From: Polytrichum commune
Taxonomy: Eukaryota; Streptophyta; Polytrichopsida; Polytrichales; Polytrichaceae
Assembly (NCBI GenBank): GCA_950295325.1
Contig: OX485804.1
Coordinates: 23,624,001-23,688,000 of the forward strand
DNA length: 64,000 bases
Direction of reading: 5' to 3'
The translations under genes were made by a program, and so were the position numbers. Shown here in pieces: positions 44,579-57,760 of the stretch (positions within the stretch are counted from its first letter, which is position 1; each line of letters begins with the position of its first letter). A model generated the notes under the pieces. That model was not told the DNA's origin, made no database searches, and saw nothing but the letters and a program-made list of their open reading frames with translations.

Positions 44579-44964
44579 TTTTACCCGTCCGAAGCCCGTG
44601 GTTTCTTATCACACTACCCTTACCCTTTATCCATATAGAGCCGCAACAGGATAGGTCGACGGGAAAGAGGTTGAAGATTAGAAGAAATTGAAGAAATTGA
44701 AGACTAGAAGACCGGAAGATTCGATTGAAGATCAGAAGATTCGACGGGTCCGATAAAATCTAGTTGCAGCCAGAAGCCCAGCGCTTTCCCAAGGCGGAAC
44801 CCTCTCTACCCGACAACGCCCCTTACGCATGTTGTTATAGTGCTTATGGGATTCACCAAGAAATGTTTGCGTGCATGTATGTTCACAAGGGCAGACCTTC
44901 CTACAACCTCGATACACAAGATTCCTAGTTACCTACCTTAAGGTGATTTCAAATCATGTATTGC

Positions 44965-45290
44965 TACACTAATTATCCCAAATAACGAGGGAGGGTTAAT
45001 AGCGAGGGTGGGAATTTTGTGAAGGTGATATTAAATTTCTCCATGCTATGAAATTAGTGTTGCCAAAAGATCTAACATGCATGTGTTCGCATATAATTTT
45101 TTTTGTATCGTTGTACAAGCACCTCAAAGCAAGCACTAACTTTCTTGAAATGTATGAGAAAGGAGCATGTATTCATGGATTTAGTATCACTTAGTACAAA
45201 AAAATTAACCTCAAGTGACTTCTGGACTTGGCAAAATAGTGAGTGTTTCGCGAATTCGTAACACATGCACTAATTGGGATAATTAGTGTA
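44965..45290. mobile_element. TA-flanked MITE 1 (CACTAATTATCCC ends)
   Basis: A perfect 17-bp inverted repeat, TACACTAATTATCCCAA and its complement, brackets 326 bp. If TA is the target duplication, the element is 44967-45288. The interior is AT-rich and non-coding. Confidence 0.75.
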
Positions 45291-45609
45291 ATTCTAAGAC
45301 TTTGTAAACTAATGTGTGTTGCAAGAAATAGTACCACGCGCACTAATTGGGATACCCGGTGTTGTAGTTAAGCATTATATTCTAGTTATATACCAAAGCT
45401 ACACTAAATAGTGCTATTAGTGTGGGTGGAAAATTACTGTGGGCCACAATAATTTTATAATGAAGGTGGAGTTAAGTGGGTCTGAAAAAACAATTACTAT
45501 GGCCCACACTATTTTTCTGCTAGAAATTTAGTTTGGGTTGAAAATTAGCGTGGATGGTACGAAATCATTGTAGCCCATAGTAAAAGGATTGTTTAGGGTA
45601 ATATGTAAA

Positions 45610-45967
45610 GAGACACCCTCGGGGGGGGGGGGCAGTGTGTCAAAAAGTTAAGGATATAGGTGCGAACAACCACTATTTTATAGGGGGGTATTACTTTCAA
45701 TTCTTTTCTTTTTTTCACATGCTATCATTATGTAAATTTCTACTTTGGGTTAATAGAAAAATGGCTTGCATTACTTATAATTCCAAATTACCTATTATGC
45801 CATACCCTATAGTACTTTAAAGATGTCGAGTGCCATTTTTGATACCCTATATTACTCTTAAGTCCATTTATAATTTTTAGCCCCCATGTTTTTAAAATAC
45901 CCTATCATTTGTTCGCACGTATATTGCTACTCCAACCAATGACTACCCCCCCCCCCGAGGAGACACC
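45610..45967. mobile_element. hAT-like MITE with poly-G inverted ends
   Basis: An 8-bp direct repeat GAGACACC flanks the element (45610-45617 and 45960-45967). The ends are CTCGGGGGGGGGGGG and CCCCCCCCCCCGAG, inverted repeats made mostly of a homopolymer. Farther inside, 'gtgcgaacaa' and 'ttgttcgcac' also pair. An 8-bp duplication is the hAT signature, but poly-G ends are unusual. Body 45618-45959, 342 bp, non-coding. Confidence 0.75.
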
Positions 45968-46148
45968 AAAACATGAGCGTATGAATCCATCCATTTATTT
46001 ACTTATTTTCACATTATGCCATATAATTTTGTAATTTATTTATCTTCAACAGAGTTTATAGCTTCATTTTCTCTCCAAATTTTCACTTTTAATCTACTTT
46101 TGAGACCTCTATCCACGGAGACAAGTATACTAGTCACACAGCCAAAAC

Positions 46149-46510
46149 TACACTAAACATGATATTTAGTCACTATGGTAACTTTTCGGATGACACTTCT
46201 TATGAATAAGTGAACATATATTGTCATGGATGATGAATGAGTTCATCCATTTGGCCCAAACCCTACCTTCTCTTGTCAGCAAATTGTGATGAAAAATTGT
46301 CATGGATGATTGAAAGTTGGATGAAAATTCACTTGGTAAGTGACAGTAAATTGCAACACTGTAATTCTACAATTCCCCAGAAAAACTTTATAACGAATGA
46401 CAAAAAATATTAGGTTAACATTCACTGTTGGTGACACTACACCATGGTTTACAATTAGTATTGAGCAAGACAATTAGAATTGGTGACACTAAATATCATA
46501 CTTTAGTGTA
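46149..46510. mobile_element. TA-flanked MITE 2 (CACTAAAC ends)
   Basis: Left CACTAAACATGATATTTAGT pairs with right 'actaaatatcatactttagtg', with one small indel, inside TA on each side (46149-46150 and 46509-46510). The body is 358 bp. A lone end of the same kind (cgacactaactatgttattt) lies at about 47,500. Confidence 0.65.
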
Positions 46511-47093
46511 GGTAGACCAATAATTATAATATCATAATCACTTTAAGTTTCAATTTTGTATGGATATTGATCTCAGGTTCAATTAATAGATTAATTATTT
46601 AACTAATAACAATTAATGTTATCACAAGACATTGTTCAACTCCTCACAGGCTTAGTGGATTTCTAAGGAAGTCAAGTGTGCCCATTGAAGTAAGATATGT
46701 GTTTTTGTAAGACTACATAATTGAAACAAGGTAGAACAAGAAAATTACCTTCGTGAGGATGGATGGAGGATATGGATGAAAGATATGACAACAAGAAGGA
46801 ACCTCACGCACATTGATTTTCAACATTATCTCTAGAGGCCCAAAAAAAAACCCTATATCCTCCTTTCATGAACTTGCTAGCCCCTTGCAAGAGACCTATC
46901 TTGGAGATCTATCATTGGGAGTTTGGCATCATGCAACGTCGTACCCTAAATAGTGTACTTCATGTCACCAATTCTATTCGTCTTGCTCAATTACTAATGG
47001 CAAACCGCCCATGTAATGTCACCAACACTAGATCTAGACCTAACATTATTTCTCCACTCCTTGCAAAAACATTTGTACATTCGAGATTCACAA

Positions 47094-47198
47094 GTCTCTT
47101 CGGAGACATCTAATGAAAAATTGGAACGATACACAGAAGATTAGCATGGCCCCTCAGCAAGGATGACACACACGAATCGAGAAATGGTCCAAATTTTT
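47094..47198 (+). pseudogene. U6 snRNA pseudogene
   Basis: The sequence follows plant U6 end to end: 5' hairpin GTCTCTTCGGAGAC, then AAATTGGAACGATACA, AGATTAGCATGGCCCC, GCAAGGATGACAC, ATCGAGAAATGGTCC and a terminal T run. The ACAGAGA box, which pairs with 5' splice sites, reads ACACAGA. There is an insertion before AAATTGG and several other changes. The 5' hairpin has a paired change (C-G to U-A) that keeps the stem. No plant USE (TCCCACATCG) or TATA box was seen in the expected upstream positions. It is most likely a retrocopied pseudogene. Confidence 0.85.
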
Positions 47199-48037
47199 AA
47201 CAAGAGGCATAACACCTCATGTTGCATCACAGACATCCTCGATCAGCGTTAGGCCAACAGGCTCAAATTTCAAGTGTTATTTTTCTTTTTCTTTTCTTCT
47301 TCAAGATTCATAATGTTGCAACTATACTGTCACTACAAAGTGGACTTTCACCCAAACTCAATCATCCATGTCATCAATTCATAACATAAATGTTAGGATT
47401 CCACCGAAAATGAATGAAAATTGAGATGACATAAGCTTGTAAACTTGTACATAACAAACATTGTCATTCACAAAGGTTTATCACAATGATACGAAATCAC
47501 CATACGACACTAACTATGTTATTTAGTGTAGTAGCATTTTTAAAACTTTTTGTGTACGTTGGGAATGTTACACCAAACTTATTAGTACAACATGGGTGTG
47601 GTTATATGGGCATTGGGCTACCATATTGGTCCAAGGCCTCCATGATTATCCGCATGCTCTTTTGTTCGCATGGGGACGGGGCTTTTTGGTTCGGCTTTGG
47701 ATAGACATGCGCGGTTGCGGTTCTAGCTTCCCTTTATCATGTGTGTCCGTCCCCCCATCACGGGCCACCTATAATGACTTGTTGTTTGACTAGTGTCTCT
47801 ATTGGTAGGAAAGAGGACAACTAGGACTTTAACGCCTTAAGTTATGGAGGGCAAGATTGAGTGACTTCACATGGGCTTGCCGTAATTTACAAATTTACAT
47901 GGTAAGGTTACAAGTTTCCCAAACACTAGAGTTTTCTTACAAAGTCCCTCAAAGAGGGGCGAAACCGTGGTTTCATTTTTCTTTGAGAGAATTTTCTACT
48001 AAGAGTTTGTTAGTGCGTCGTGTATCAGAGATTTTTT

Positions 48038-48768
48038 TGCAAGTTGGGTGAAATTTTTGGGACTTCTTTTTTTCATCTCTCAAACATTGGGGTAATTTTT
48101 AGGATCTAAAATAGGGTATGTGCATGGAACCCACTGTCTTAAATCTTGGATCGGCCTATGATCTAGGATAGTTTGACCATCCCCTCCTAGTAAAACAAGT
48201 TAGAAAGCAGGTTTTTAATAGCCTAACACCACTCTTTGTGTACGGTAATTTTAAGTATTAAGGAAACTTGGTTGAATTTGTGTTCATTCTCGTAACTTGT
48301 GGCTTGGGACTAAACCCATGGTTTCATTTGCTTTACTTTACGGATAAGTCTATTATGTCAACATAGTGTTTTGAGAGGGTCATTGGATCATTCTTGTCCA
48401 CTTTATTCTTGTTTCCATCCTCCTTTTGGGAATATGAAATTGGGGTGAGAAGAAAATCCCGTGGGAAAGATTGATGCACAGTGTGAAATTCATCAAAGGT
48501 CAAAAGATATAGGCAGGTTTTTTTTCCCTGGAAATAATACTTTATTTGCAATTATTTCCATTCTATTTTGTAAAATATTATTATTGTTTTTTATTTCTAT
48601 TTGAAATGTGGGATCATGAAGTAAAATTTCAGTCTAAATTTTAAACTTTGTAGTTACAATAAGTGGTTTAATACTCCAAAAGTTTAATTATCAACAATTA
48701 TGTCATTATTGCAAAGTTAGAATTGTTGATGCATAGAGAGAGAACAACCATGTATTGGCACAAATGGT
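48038..48768 (+). repeat. 735-bp dispersed repeat, copy 2
   Basis: Direct match to 17,045-17,782, with similar limits and different flanks. About 31 kb separates the two copies. Confidence 0.8.
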
Positions 48769-51700
48769 GAACGTTGCACCCTTGACCACAACTACGAGTT
48801 TTTAGTAGAGGCACCCATTCCCGATCAGGACCCCGTCAACAATCTATAGGGAACTGGATTTTCGATCAAGCCATAATTAATAGTGTCATGACACATGTCT
48901 TGGTTTTGAGTGCTAAATTGAGGAAGAATGAGCGGTTATGGCCGCTTTGGACATTGTTGATACATTCGGGACAACTTTTGGCTTCAAAATTTCATAGTAA
49001 TTTCAATTTAAGGAATAAAATCACTCAAAATAAATGCAAACCTCTTGATTTCTATCTTCCTACACATGAAAAATTTGGGTTGCCTTATACTTCTCCAAAT
49101 CTTCCACAAAATCTCTTAAGTGATCGGTTATGGGCACCTCTACTCTATATGTGAACTCAGAGAGCAAGTTTGTCATGCCATCATCAGTGTGCTTAGACGT
49201 TTTGCGGCCATCTTCATTTTGCGTAGGACTTCTTCATCTTTTGATTTAAGTTGACATAGTGGGGGCCGGGGTCCAAAACACTGCGAGACTAGCAAGGGGT
49301 TTAATTTGGAGATAGGCGATGTTGGTCCAATTGACTAGGGGTTTTAGGGTGCTCCAACCTCGATTCATCTTCATACTCACTCATGCTACACTCATTCTTG
49401 GAGTGTTTCCAAGGCAGTTTTGGTTGCTCACTCTACATTCATTCTTGGATTGTTTTCAGGAAAATGGGAAAAAAATGGTGGTAAAAAGAAATCTAATAAT
49501 TACATGGTCCAAAAAAACAATCAAAGACTAAGACAAATAGCCCCTAACCAAATGCTTGATTCTTGCACGTGTTTGCCAATTGATTTCAGAGCGCCCTCCT
49601 TGAATCAAAATTCCAACTTTACAATTCTTCTTTTGTATGCATTGAACCATTGTACACAACTATTGCCCTACCCTTTTTGGTGGCTTTGATACTACATGAC
49701 AACTTTGATTAGGATCCCTAAGTAGGAGTTTTCAAACCATTCAACATTGGAATTGTCAACATTGTTCTAACAAAGAATTTATCAAACACTACACCAAATT
49801 GCAAGTGGATGAGATGAGTTTGGTCAAGTGGTATCAATTGAGGATGGAATTGCACATGTTTAAGAATAAAATAAGATTCAAGTTGGAGAAACGGTTGAAT
49901 TTGCCAGCGGTGTGAAATGAATGGCTTTGAGCCGAGAAAATGAGAATGTCGGAATCATCATAGTTGGTAGTGATATTGCTGGTAAAGAAGGAGACAATGT
50001 CAAATGGAAACATGATTGTTGTTATTTGTCCACGTAATGAGCAAACATCATAAAGATGCATATTTAAAAGAGATCGGACTACATCTTGAAATATTAATCA
50101 GTGATTACTCTACATTCAATAGTGAACACTATCGGGAGGACTTATGAATCCAATTAAGAAACCAACATCATGCATTTCTGATAATCATAACTAACTTTGG
50201 AGAGGTTTGATTTTCAATCTAGTTTTTGCATATGTTTCATCGTAGATTTGCTAGTGCAACATGAGTTATGTTATGTTATGTAAATCTAATCGGTGGAAGT
50301 TGGAGAACATAAAAATAGAAAGGAACCAAGTAACACCCACACACCTTACATGAACCTCAAAGAATCAAAACTTTCAAAGTTTATTGTCTTCAATCGGCTC
50401 AAACAAAGTGCAAACTTTGGTAAACCGATGTTGTGAAGCGGTTGGGCACAAGTCAATGAGTGATAACCCTAATGGATAGACTTTGAGAAGCTAAACAATA
50501 CACAACCCATAACACTATTAAGATTCATAACAATGTTTTGTGGGACTGACAATATTCCATAGAATATTCCTTGATATTCTCCACATTCACTCTACGAGAA
50601 TCGTGATTCCTCTATTTGGTGATAGGGACTTCCTTGGCATGGCATCACTTGGTGTTTACTTACACACATTCTTTTTTAATACCCATACTCTTGTATGAAC
50701 TCAAACGAGTTTCTCACAAGTTTGATATTATTTCATAAACTTCACATTATAATTTCACCTCCGGACTATAGGCCTCAATGAAGCGCCATCTCTTTCCGTT
50801 CATCCAAATTGAGAGGTGATTTCATTCATTCCGAACTCCGTTCTCCAAGGGCACGGGTGTTGTTGCCCTTGAGCCTTTTCTCCAACATTGGGTGACAGGT
50901 CCGGCCGTAACTTAGAATTCCAACCCGGGGCAAGAGCAAGTTTGTTGACGTGGCATAGTTCCTTGGGATTGAAGTTTGACCTGTCATTTATTGACCAACG
51001 AGACGGCGCCACTTGGAGGCCAAGGGAGGTTGTTAGATGCATGCACAAAGAGCATTAAGTTTAATTAAGTAAACTTGGCACCATGGTCGTCCTAGTGGAT
51101 GCCAAGTGGCACCAACTGTATGGGCCTACCATGCATGGCCTCATATCGCACTGTTTGGGTGGACATTTTCATCCTTACTAAGGTAGAAAAACCAAAAACG
51201 GTGAATGACCACTACCGATACACTAGGCTAGGGGTGGAATGATTCTTGTGTGGATCCATAAATGGCTACTTGTAAAGGCAGCGGTCCGAAAAGTATGCGG
51301 TGATAGGTGGGATGCAGTGATTGGCTGCATAGGTTTGTTTTACACCACTTGCGATCAATTTTGGGTGTCGTTGAATTAACCCTTTTGTGTGTATTCGTAT
51401 GCAAAGTAGGATATTTTGATGCTCAAATTTAGGAGACTAGTGGACAAATGGGAGGGACGGGGTCGGGGGGGTTGACTTACTTGCATGTTGGGGAAAATGT
51501 AACTAATTATTTACAAGGAATAAAATTACTTCACAAAATTTACCCATCATTTTGATATTGTTCACCCCCTGATATTGGTCGAGACTTATAGATGTACGAA
51601 CTTATGATTTGACCTACTTACAATCATATCCGTGTACTAGTTACATGATATATCTTCTAATTTACTCCCTGTTATACCAACAATGTTATAACCCTCCAAT

Positions 51701-54290
51701 TTGTGATTGATGTACCATATTGACTTCTAGCTTCCTAGGTTATTATAGTTTATATATGACCAAGATTACTACACTACATTACACTACACTGTAAAGCGTG
51801 GGTCCCTAGCCGGTGGTGACATTAAGGGTTGACTAACTTAGCCCTCTTAACTTTAACACTAGATACTTCTTGTTATTAGGGAAAATGAAGGTAAGATATA
51901 CATAAGTGTCGTCCCTCCAAGACTTCTTGGAACTAATTGCTTATACAATGACAAGCCTTACTACAACCACAAACAAGTTAGGAATCCCTTCAAACCCAAA
52001 TACTAATTTTCATCCAATAGTAATACTTATCCCATAAAGTCTAGTGACACTACCATACAAGTAAAAATGTTGTATATTTTCTAGAGGTCCTTCATACATG
52101 TACATGACTACAAGCTACAATTTGTGTAGCATATGTATACATAGTACGAACATGTTCAAATTAATATCCCTATTGTGCACTCATGTATATTCATACGTGT
52201 TATGAGAAGTGCACCCCTCAGGACTTCCACCTCATTTAGATATTGCATAAATTCACCTAGCACCACTCATAACATTACTCAATGTTGTGTGTTCATTTTG
52301 TGGAGACCATGACATTGGGATGTTGGGAGTTGAGTCTGAATCTAAGTCATCCCCATGATTATAATGCCATGGCCCATACACTGAAAGCACATCGTTGAGT
52401 AATGTTATGTTCTCACTTCATACTTGTTGTACAATGATTCCTCATTTTTGTTTCCTCTATTGAGATGGAGATCAAACATGTAAGCAACGAAACATATTTT
52501 TTTCATTACTTTCTCCATAACATTACACATCTCCTTAGCTATGTATTTAGTGGGAACACATGAGAACGCAAGGTATTTTTAGGGGGGCATTATATTGGAA
52601 AAGGTAACTATTGTGGACTCTATTATTATGTAAGTTTCTAACATTCATTACTTTTGAGGACCCTATGGATACGTTATCTTGGTATTTATTCACCTTTTAC
52701 ATGGGCATATAGTAGTTATAATTATAGTTTTTGTTGATGTCATGTAAAATCTAACACTTAAACATACAAGAGCACAATTCACACATCAAAACAACATGCA
52801 CATAATTTAGCTTCCTAATATGCACTCTATTCATTCAAAACATACACACATGGAAATGGTGATAAAATGCTTGTGTTTAAAAACACATGCAAATGCTTTC
52901 AAAATTTGTGTTTCAAAACACAATGGAATACATACATGTAGTATTAGAACACAACCAACCAACACCAACCACAAAGTTTGTTTAGGGTTTAAACATTCAA
53001 CTATGAAGCAATTTGTGTCATAGTTTGAGTTCAAGTGGTTCAAACCACTCAATACTTAACATCCAACTTTCTGTGCTCAAGTCTACACCCACATATTTTG
53101 GTTTGGAGACCTCAAGTGCCATTGGTGATCCTTCAAGGTTATTACTTTCAAATCTTCCCTAAATTTCTCTTTGGCTAGCAAATATTTAGCCATAACCTCG
53201 GCACTCACTAATGTGGACTTTAGGTTAGATGCCACATAGTCAACCTAAACCTTGATCAATCAACCATCGACATTTGCCAAGTTCAGAAGATGGTAAGAGT
53301 TTGCACAAACATTAGAACTTTGGAGAGCTTCCGTAAACCCTAACTAGGAAATCACAAAGTCGAACAAAATGGCCAAACCCGTCAGACCCCCTTCCCGCAT
53401 CTAACCCAACTGATTACATCCAACTACAAAGATACCTACATAAGATGTCATCCAATAGTGCTCATCCACAATGCGGGCCCTATTGTATAATATTTTAATT
53501 CCCCACCTTAAAGAACCCTTTTGGTATGTTAGTGTTAGAATTTCTCTAACATGATCAATTTGTAACACCCTAATTTATTTATACTATGGAGTTCAATACA
53601 TAACTTGGTCTTTGTTACAAGTACATGTTTTATAATTTGTAGGTCGCAACTTTATAATGGACCCTATATTTGTTTCCACATAATTTTCTAAAATACAAGA
53701 TGACCCCCCTAGGGGCATTGTTTTGTAGGACTAGGTATCACATGAGCATCCTTGCCTTTTTATTATGGGGTTCCCCCTTTTATAGAGCACACTCGAGTTG
53801 TCGATTGTGAACTTTTCAACAAGAAGTTATAAATTATCAATGATTTCTAATTACAACATCTTAACTTGGAAAGAGACGACCATGTAGTTGCTTAGTAATG
53901 CTATGTCCCTTAAGAAGTCAACATTTAGTTACAAAACCCATTAAACAAAAGAGGAGATAAGAAAGGAATTTTGTTATTTGTTGCTATTGATAGGACCCAT
54001 AATGTGGCTTGAAATTTAAAAGGCTATAGGTTTGCAGAAATGGAGAAGGCATTATAATGTCCTCTAGGTCATCATAATCACAAAACTTTCTCAATCACGT
54101 GATTGGTTGATGGTATATCCATATTCACAACCACATCCACTTTTGAAGTGCAAAAAACGTGCATCCATTATCCAATTGGATATAATCTAGTACATCAATA
54201 TCACCTAGTCTATCATTTTTTACATTTACTCTTCAATATATAGGTATTTTGTGTCCACGTTAAAATGTGTTCACAAATCCCTTTAGAACA
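48769..54290. other. Gene-free, repeat-derived spacer
   Basis: AT-rich with short frames only. A somewhat GC-richer patch at about 50,760-51,060 has no recognised coding match. No tRNA, rRNA or protein gene was supported. Confidence 0.5.
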
Positions 54291-54317
54291 AATTTGATAC
54301 CATTGGCTCAATGATCG

Positions 54318-54530
54318 GGGAGAACCGGCAGTTAGTTACAAATGAACCGGTTGAGTTTGAGAAATAACCAGTTGAAGTTCAAGACTGCATGAAAATTACC
54401 GATCATTCTAGAGGAATTTATAGAATTTACCCCAATTTAATGAAGGAAAACCGGAGGATGTGAACAAGTAACCGGTTGAACTAGCAAACACTAGGATCTC
54501 AACCGATTATGTCCAAAAATCTCCCCAATC
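54318..54530 (+). repeat. Repeat R3 (AACCGGTT family), copy 1
   Basis: Shared order: 'aaccggttgagtttgag', 'ggttgaagttca', 'agaggaat', 'aaccggttg', 'cactaggatct', 'ccaaaaatctcccc'. Related copies are at about 59,825-60,010 and 63,430-63,640, all on the plus strand. The AACCGGTT palindrome occurs twice here. Confidence 0.75.
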
Positions 54531-54559
54531 ACTGCATTGGCTTTTAAGACTTGTGAAAG

Positions 54560-57480
54560 TATGATCGCTGCTGGTCCATGCATTCAATGTTTCAAATTGA
54601 AGTCTTCAATGCCTGTCAAACACGATTTGGCCCTTCAAAATATACCTTTCTCAAAACAACCCTTCAAAACATTACCCCAAATTGAAAATGAAGACGTCAC
54701 TTGAAGTCCTCAATATAATATGTCCGTCAAGCACTGTTCATACGAAAATTGATCAATCAATTTTCATTCGTCCCTAGAGAGCAAAGGCTCAAGACTTGAG
54801 AGTCCCTCCCTTTGTTCCCTTGCTACCAATTTCGTCCTTGAACTTGTAATCTCTTAGACTCCCCTCAGTTGTCCCTTTCCTCCGGATTCACCATTTGCTT
54901 CATCTCCATCACCACACACCTCAACACTAAGAAGTACGTTAAATCGATTGTTTTGGTTGCCATTCGGACATACCGAATCGGTGGCTTGTGATCCGATCTA
55001 CTTCACAATAGTAGGGGATGGATGGGTAGGCATACAGGGGTGGTGGGGGGGGGGGGTTGATTACCACGAGCCTAAATGCTCAATTGCTAATGCAAGGATT
55101 GAAATCGGGAACTAGATCCAAGAGTTTCGGAATTCAAGGCTCTCTTGTTTGGGGTGGAATCTAGAACTAGGTTTAGATAGGTAATTGTATGACTAATAGT
55201 TGAGTCTGCTCTATTATTTTTGGGATGGAGATTCAAAACTCAACCTGGAATTTTTTGGGGTGAGGAGGAATGTGGTGGAGTAGCAACAACAAGAGGGGAG
55301 GATCAACGGTTGCAAGGATGCTTGTAAGGCCGATTTCTTCACTATGTAATTTGATCAAGCGCTACTGCTATGTTGTGGATCGTCCTTTGTGGGCACTTGT
55401 GATGATGATGATCTTAATTGTAGAAAATCACTCTTCTTTCATTGAAATCTTATGTTAGGCCCCCAGTGACAAGTAGTGACACACAAGTTTAATATGAGTT
55501 TTACATTTCATTTTTATATTCTTGGATTGACGTCTTGGATTTGAACTAGATCTTCAACTGAAGGGTTGAAATTTGAGAGCCCTTCAAAACAAAATTCACA
55601 TGAAGGCTTCAATCTCGAACATTGGATCCATTTCATAATCATAAGTGCTCATTGTCCACCGACTTTGGACTTTGTACTAAAAGAATTGTATGTGGAGGCC
55701 TTGGCCAAGCAAATATTGTAACATCTTCTTGGCGAAGGCCTCCAACGAGAGACCATCCTTACCATAATCAACATTTGTTAAATAATGGATTTGTTCCTCA
55801 ATTATGGTGAGGCAAGCATGATGCCCAATCTATAAAGCTAAATATCTAAGTGCAACAATTTGAACAAAAACAAAAACTGGTCGACAAGCTCGCTCTTGCA
55901 CATCATGACTTTTCGCAATTACAGTGACCCACACTAATTACCCACTTGAAAAGAACCTTTAGTTGTTGTTGCGGTACAAAGCATATGCTTTTCAAATCTA
56001 GTGAAGTTCCCTCACATGATGTTCGAGAACCAATAATATTCCTCCTTCAGTGGCACCCAACATTGGACACCAAAGCATATTCTCTTCGAAATCGAGCCCC
56101 CTTGTGCATCGCATAGAAGAAAACTTGTCCATTCCAACCATCTTCTGTGACTTGTCCATTCCAGCCATTTTTTTGTAACTTGTCCATTGCAACTCATGGC
56201 GAGTATATGCATACATAAATCATTTTGGTTGTGAACACGAGGGTTTTGGTTGTTGCTTGGTTCTCCCAAATGTACGACCAGAATGATTTATTTTTGTATC
56301 TTCTCATAATGAGTTGTAATGAACAAGTTGCAACAGATGGATGGAATGGACAAGTTTCATCCTTACGATTGTTACATGATTGTCAATCGACATTGGAACC
56401 CACGAACTATAGACGAAAGAAATAAACTTCCCCATGTACATCCTTGCTTGCCTCCTTAGGAAGCCAAAATATGTATGTATGTATGTATGTATACCCATGT
56501 GTGGCATAGCATCATGTCCTCCGAGCTTTGGGGATTACATTCCCTTTGAAACACAACTTGAAAGCAAATTCAAAGCTGAAAATCTACGATTCCTCTCAAT
56601 ACAAGATGTCATAAAAATGACTTAAACATCTATGTTGAGTGCCTAGTACATAACATTCTTTAGTGACTTCTAGATTTCAATCATCCATGACAATATTTCA
56701 ACTAAGGGTTAAGACATTAGGTGGGGTGTTATTCCGTCCTCAACATGGCATACCGGTTGTGACATCCATAGTTCATTGGCGATTTAGTTGATTTGGTTAC
56801 TTGGTTCTCGCTTGTTCATGGGAGGCTCTTTGTACTCAAGTATGGTCTTTCCGGTCCAATCCTCTTTGACGAGGTTCCAATATCCTAATTGTGACTATTT
56901 CTTAACGCAATGAAAATTCAATCCAAAATAAACAAAGAAACAAACCAACCAAAAAGAAAAAGAAAAAGAAACTGCCCTTGTTGTGCCAAGAGTCAAATCT
57001 CAAAAGTTAAGTGAGTTTTTAGGAGTTTCTTGAAGTGAGTTAGTTGGAAGAGCCTGTCTGACGGAGGGATTTGGGCGAACCAACCCATACACTCGTTCCT
57101 TGTTGGATGCCTAGATCCTTGCCTCCAAGAAACCAATGTACATGTTGTTTCACCCCAGCCCCTGGCCGGGGCAGGCTCCTTGTGTGGGTGTAAAATAATC
57201 CGACAACAAGGAAGCTACGCATTATAACCCTTCAACTAGGCACCTAATGTGGGCACAGTTTACTAGACGATTAGAATCTACACAAGCTGATGTGGCCCCG
57301 TCCACAATTGACTCAAAAGCCCACTCTTGACAGAAATGCACTTAGCCACAACAAAGGGCCGACTCTGCTTTTAAACTTATTTTTAGTCACATAATATTCC
57401 AACCTCAGGCCACGTCACACATGAGCCAAGAGCCGTGACCATGAGATTGTGAGAGCCCAAAAGAAAGTGACCAAATAGTG
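54560..57480. other. Gene-free spacer
   Basis: It holds a poly-G run (about 55,050), one foldback (56,151-56,354) and an ATGT microsatellite (56471-56490). No gene is supported. Confidence 0.5.
56151..56354. repeat. Foldback repeat of about 204 bp
   Basis: Left arm 'cttgtccattccagccat' and 'cttgtccattgcaactcat' pair with right arm 'atgagttgtaatgaacaag' and 'atggatggaatggacaag'. The left unit 'cttgtccattcca' also occurs once more just outside, at about 56,124. Confidence 0.65.
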
Positions 57481-57760
57481 TCCCAAGACACCTCCAAAAT
57501 CATGTAGTATGGTCACGCACCCTCAAGTGTAGTGTGAAGTCATATGTGACCGGATGCTCAACCAAATGTTATTCCAATGAATTTCCATTCATGCAGGTCC
57601 TCACACATGATAAAATAGAATGAACCAATGGTTGTGAGCATTTTGGAGTGCCATGGTTCTCAGTTTTGTGTTAGGCATACCTCCAAGAGGTGGGTTTTGA
57701 AAATTAGTCCCAAGTGATCATGAAACATGGTCCATTGGATGCCATGTAGAAATCCATGTA
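57480..57760 (+). repeat. Repeat R4 copy 1 (copy 2 at about 58.56-58.8 kb)
   Basis: Shared blocks with 58,560-58,800: 'tgtagtgtgaag/tgtagtgtaaag', 'ctcaaccaaatgtt/ctcaaccgaatgtt', 'agtgccatggt' and 'accatgaaacat'-like. Copy 2 is followed by the SINE insertion. Confidence 0.5.

Noticed and set aside
47094-47198. Functional U6 gene
   Set aside because: The ACAGAGA box is changed, there are several further substitutions and an insertion, and the plant pol III USE/TATA pair was not seen upstream.
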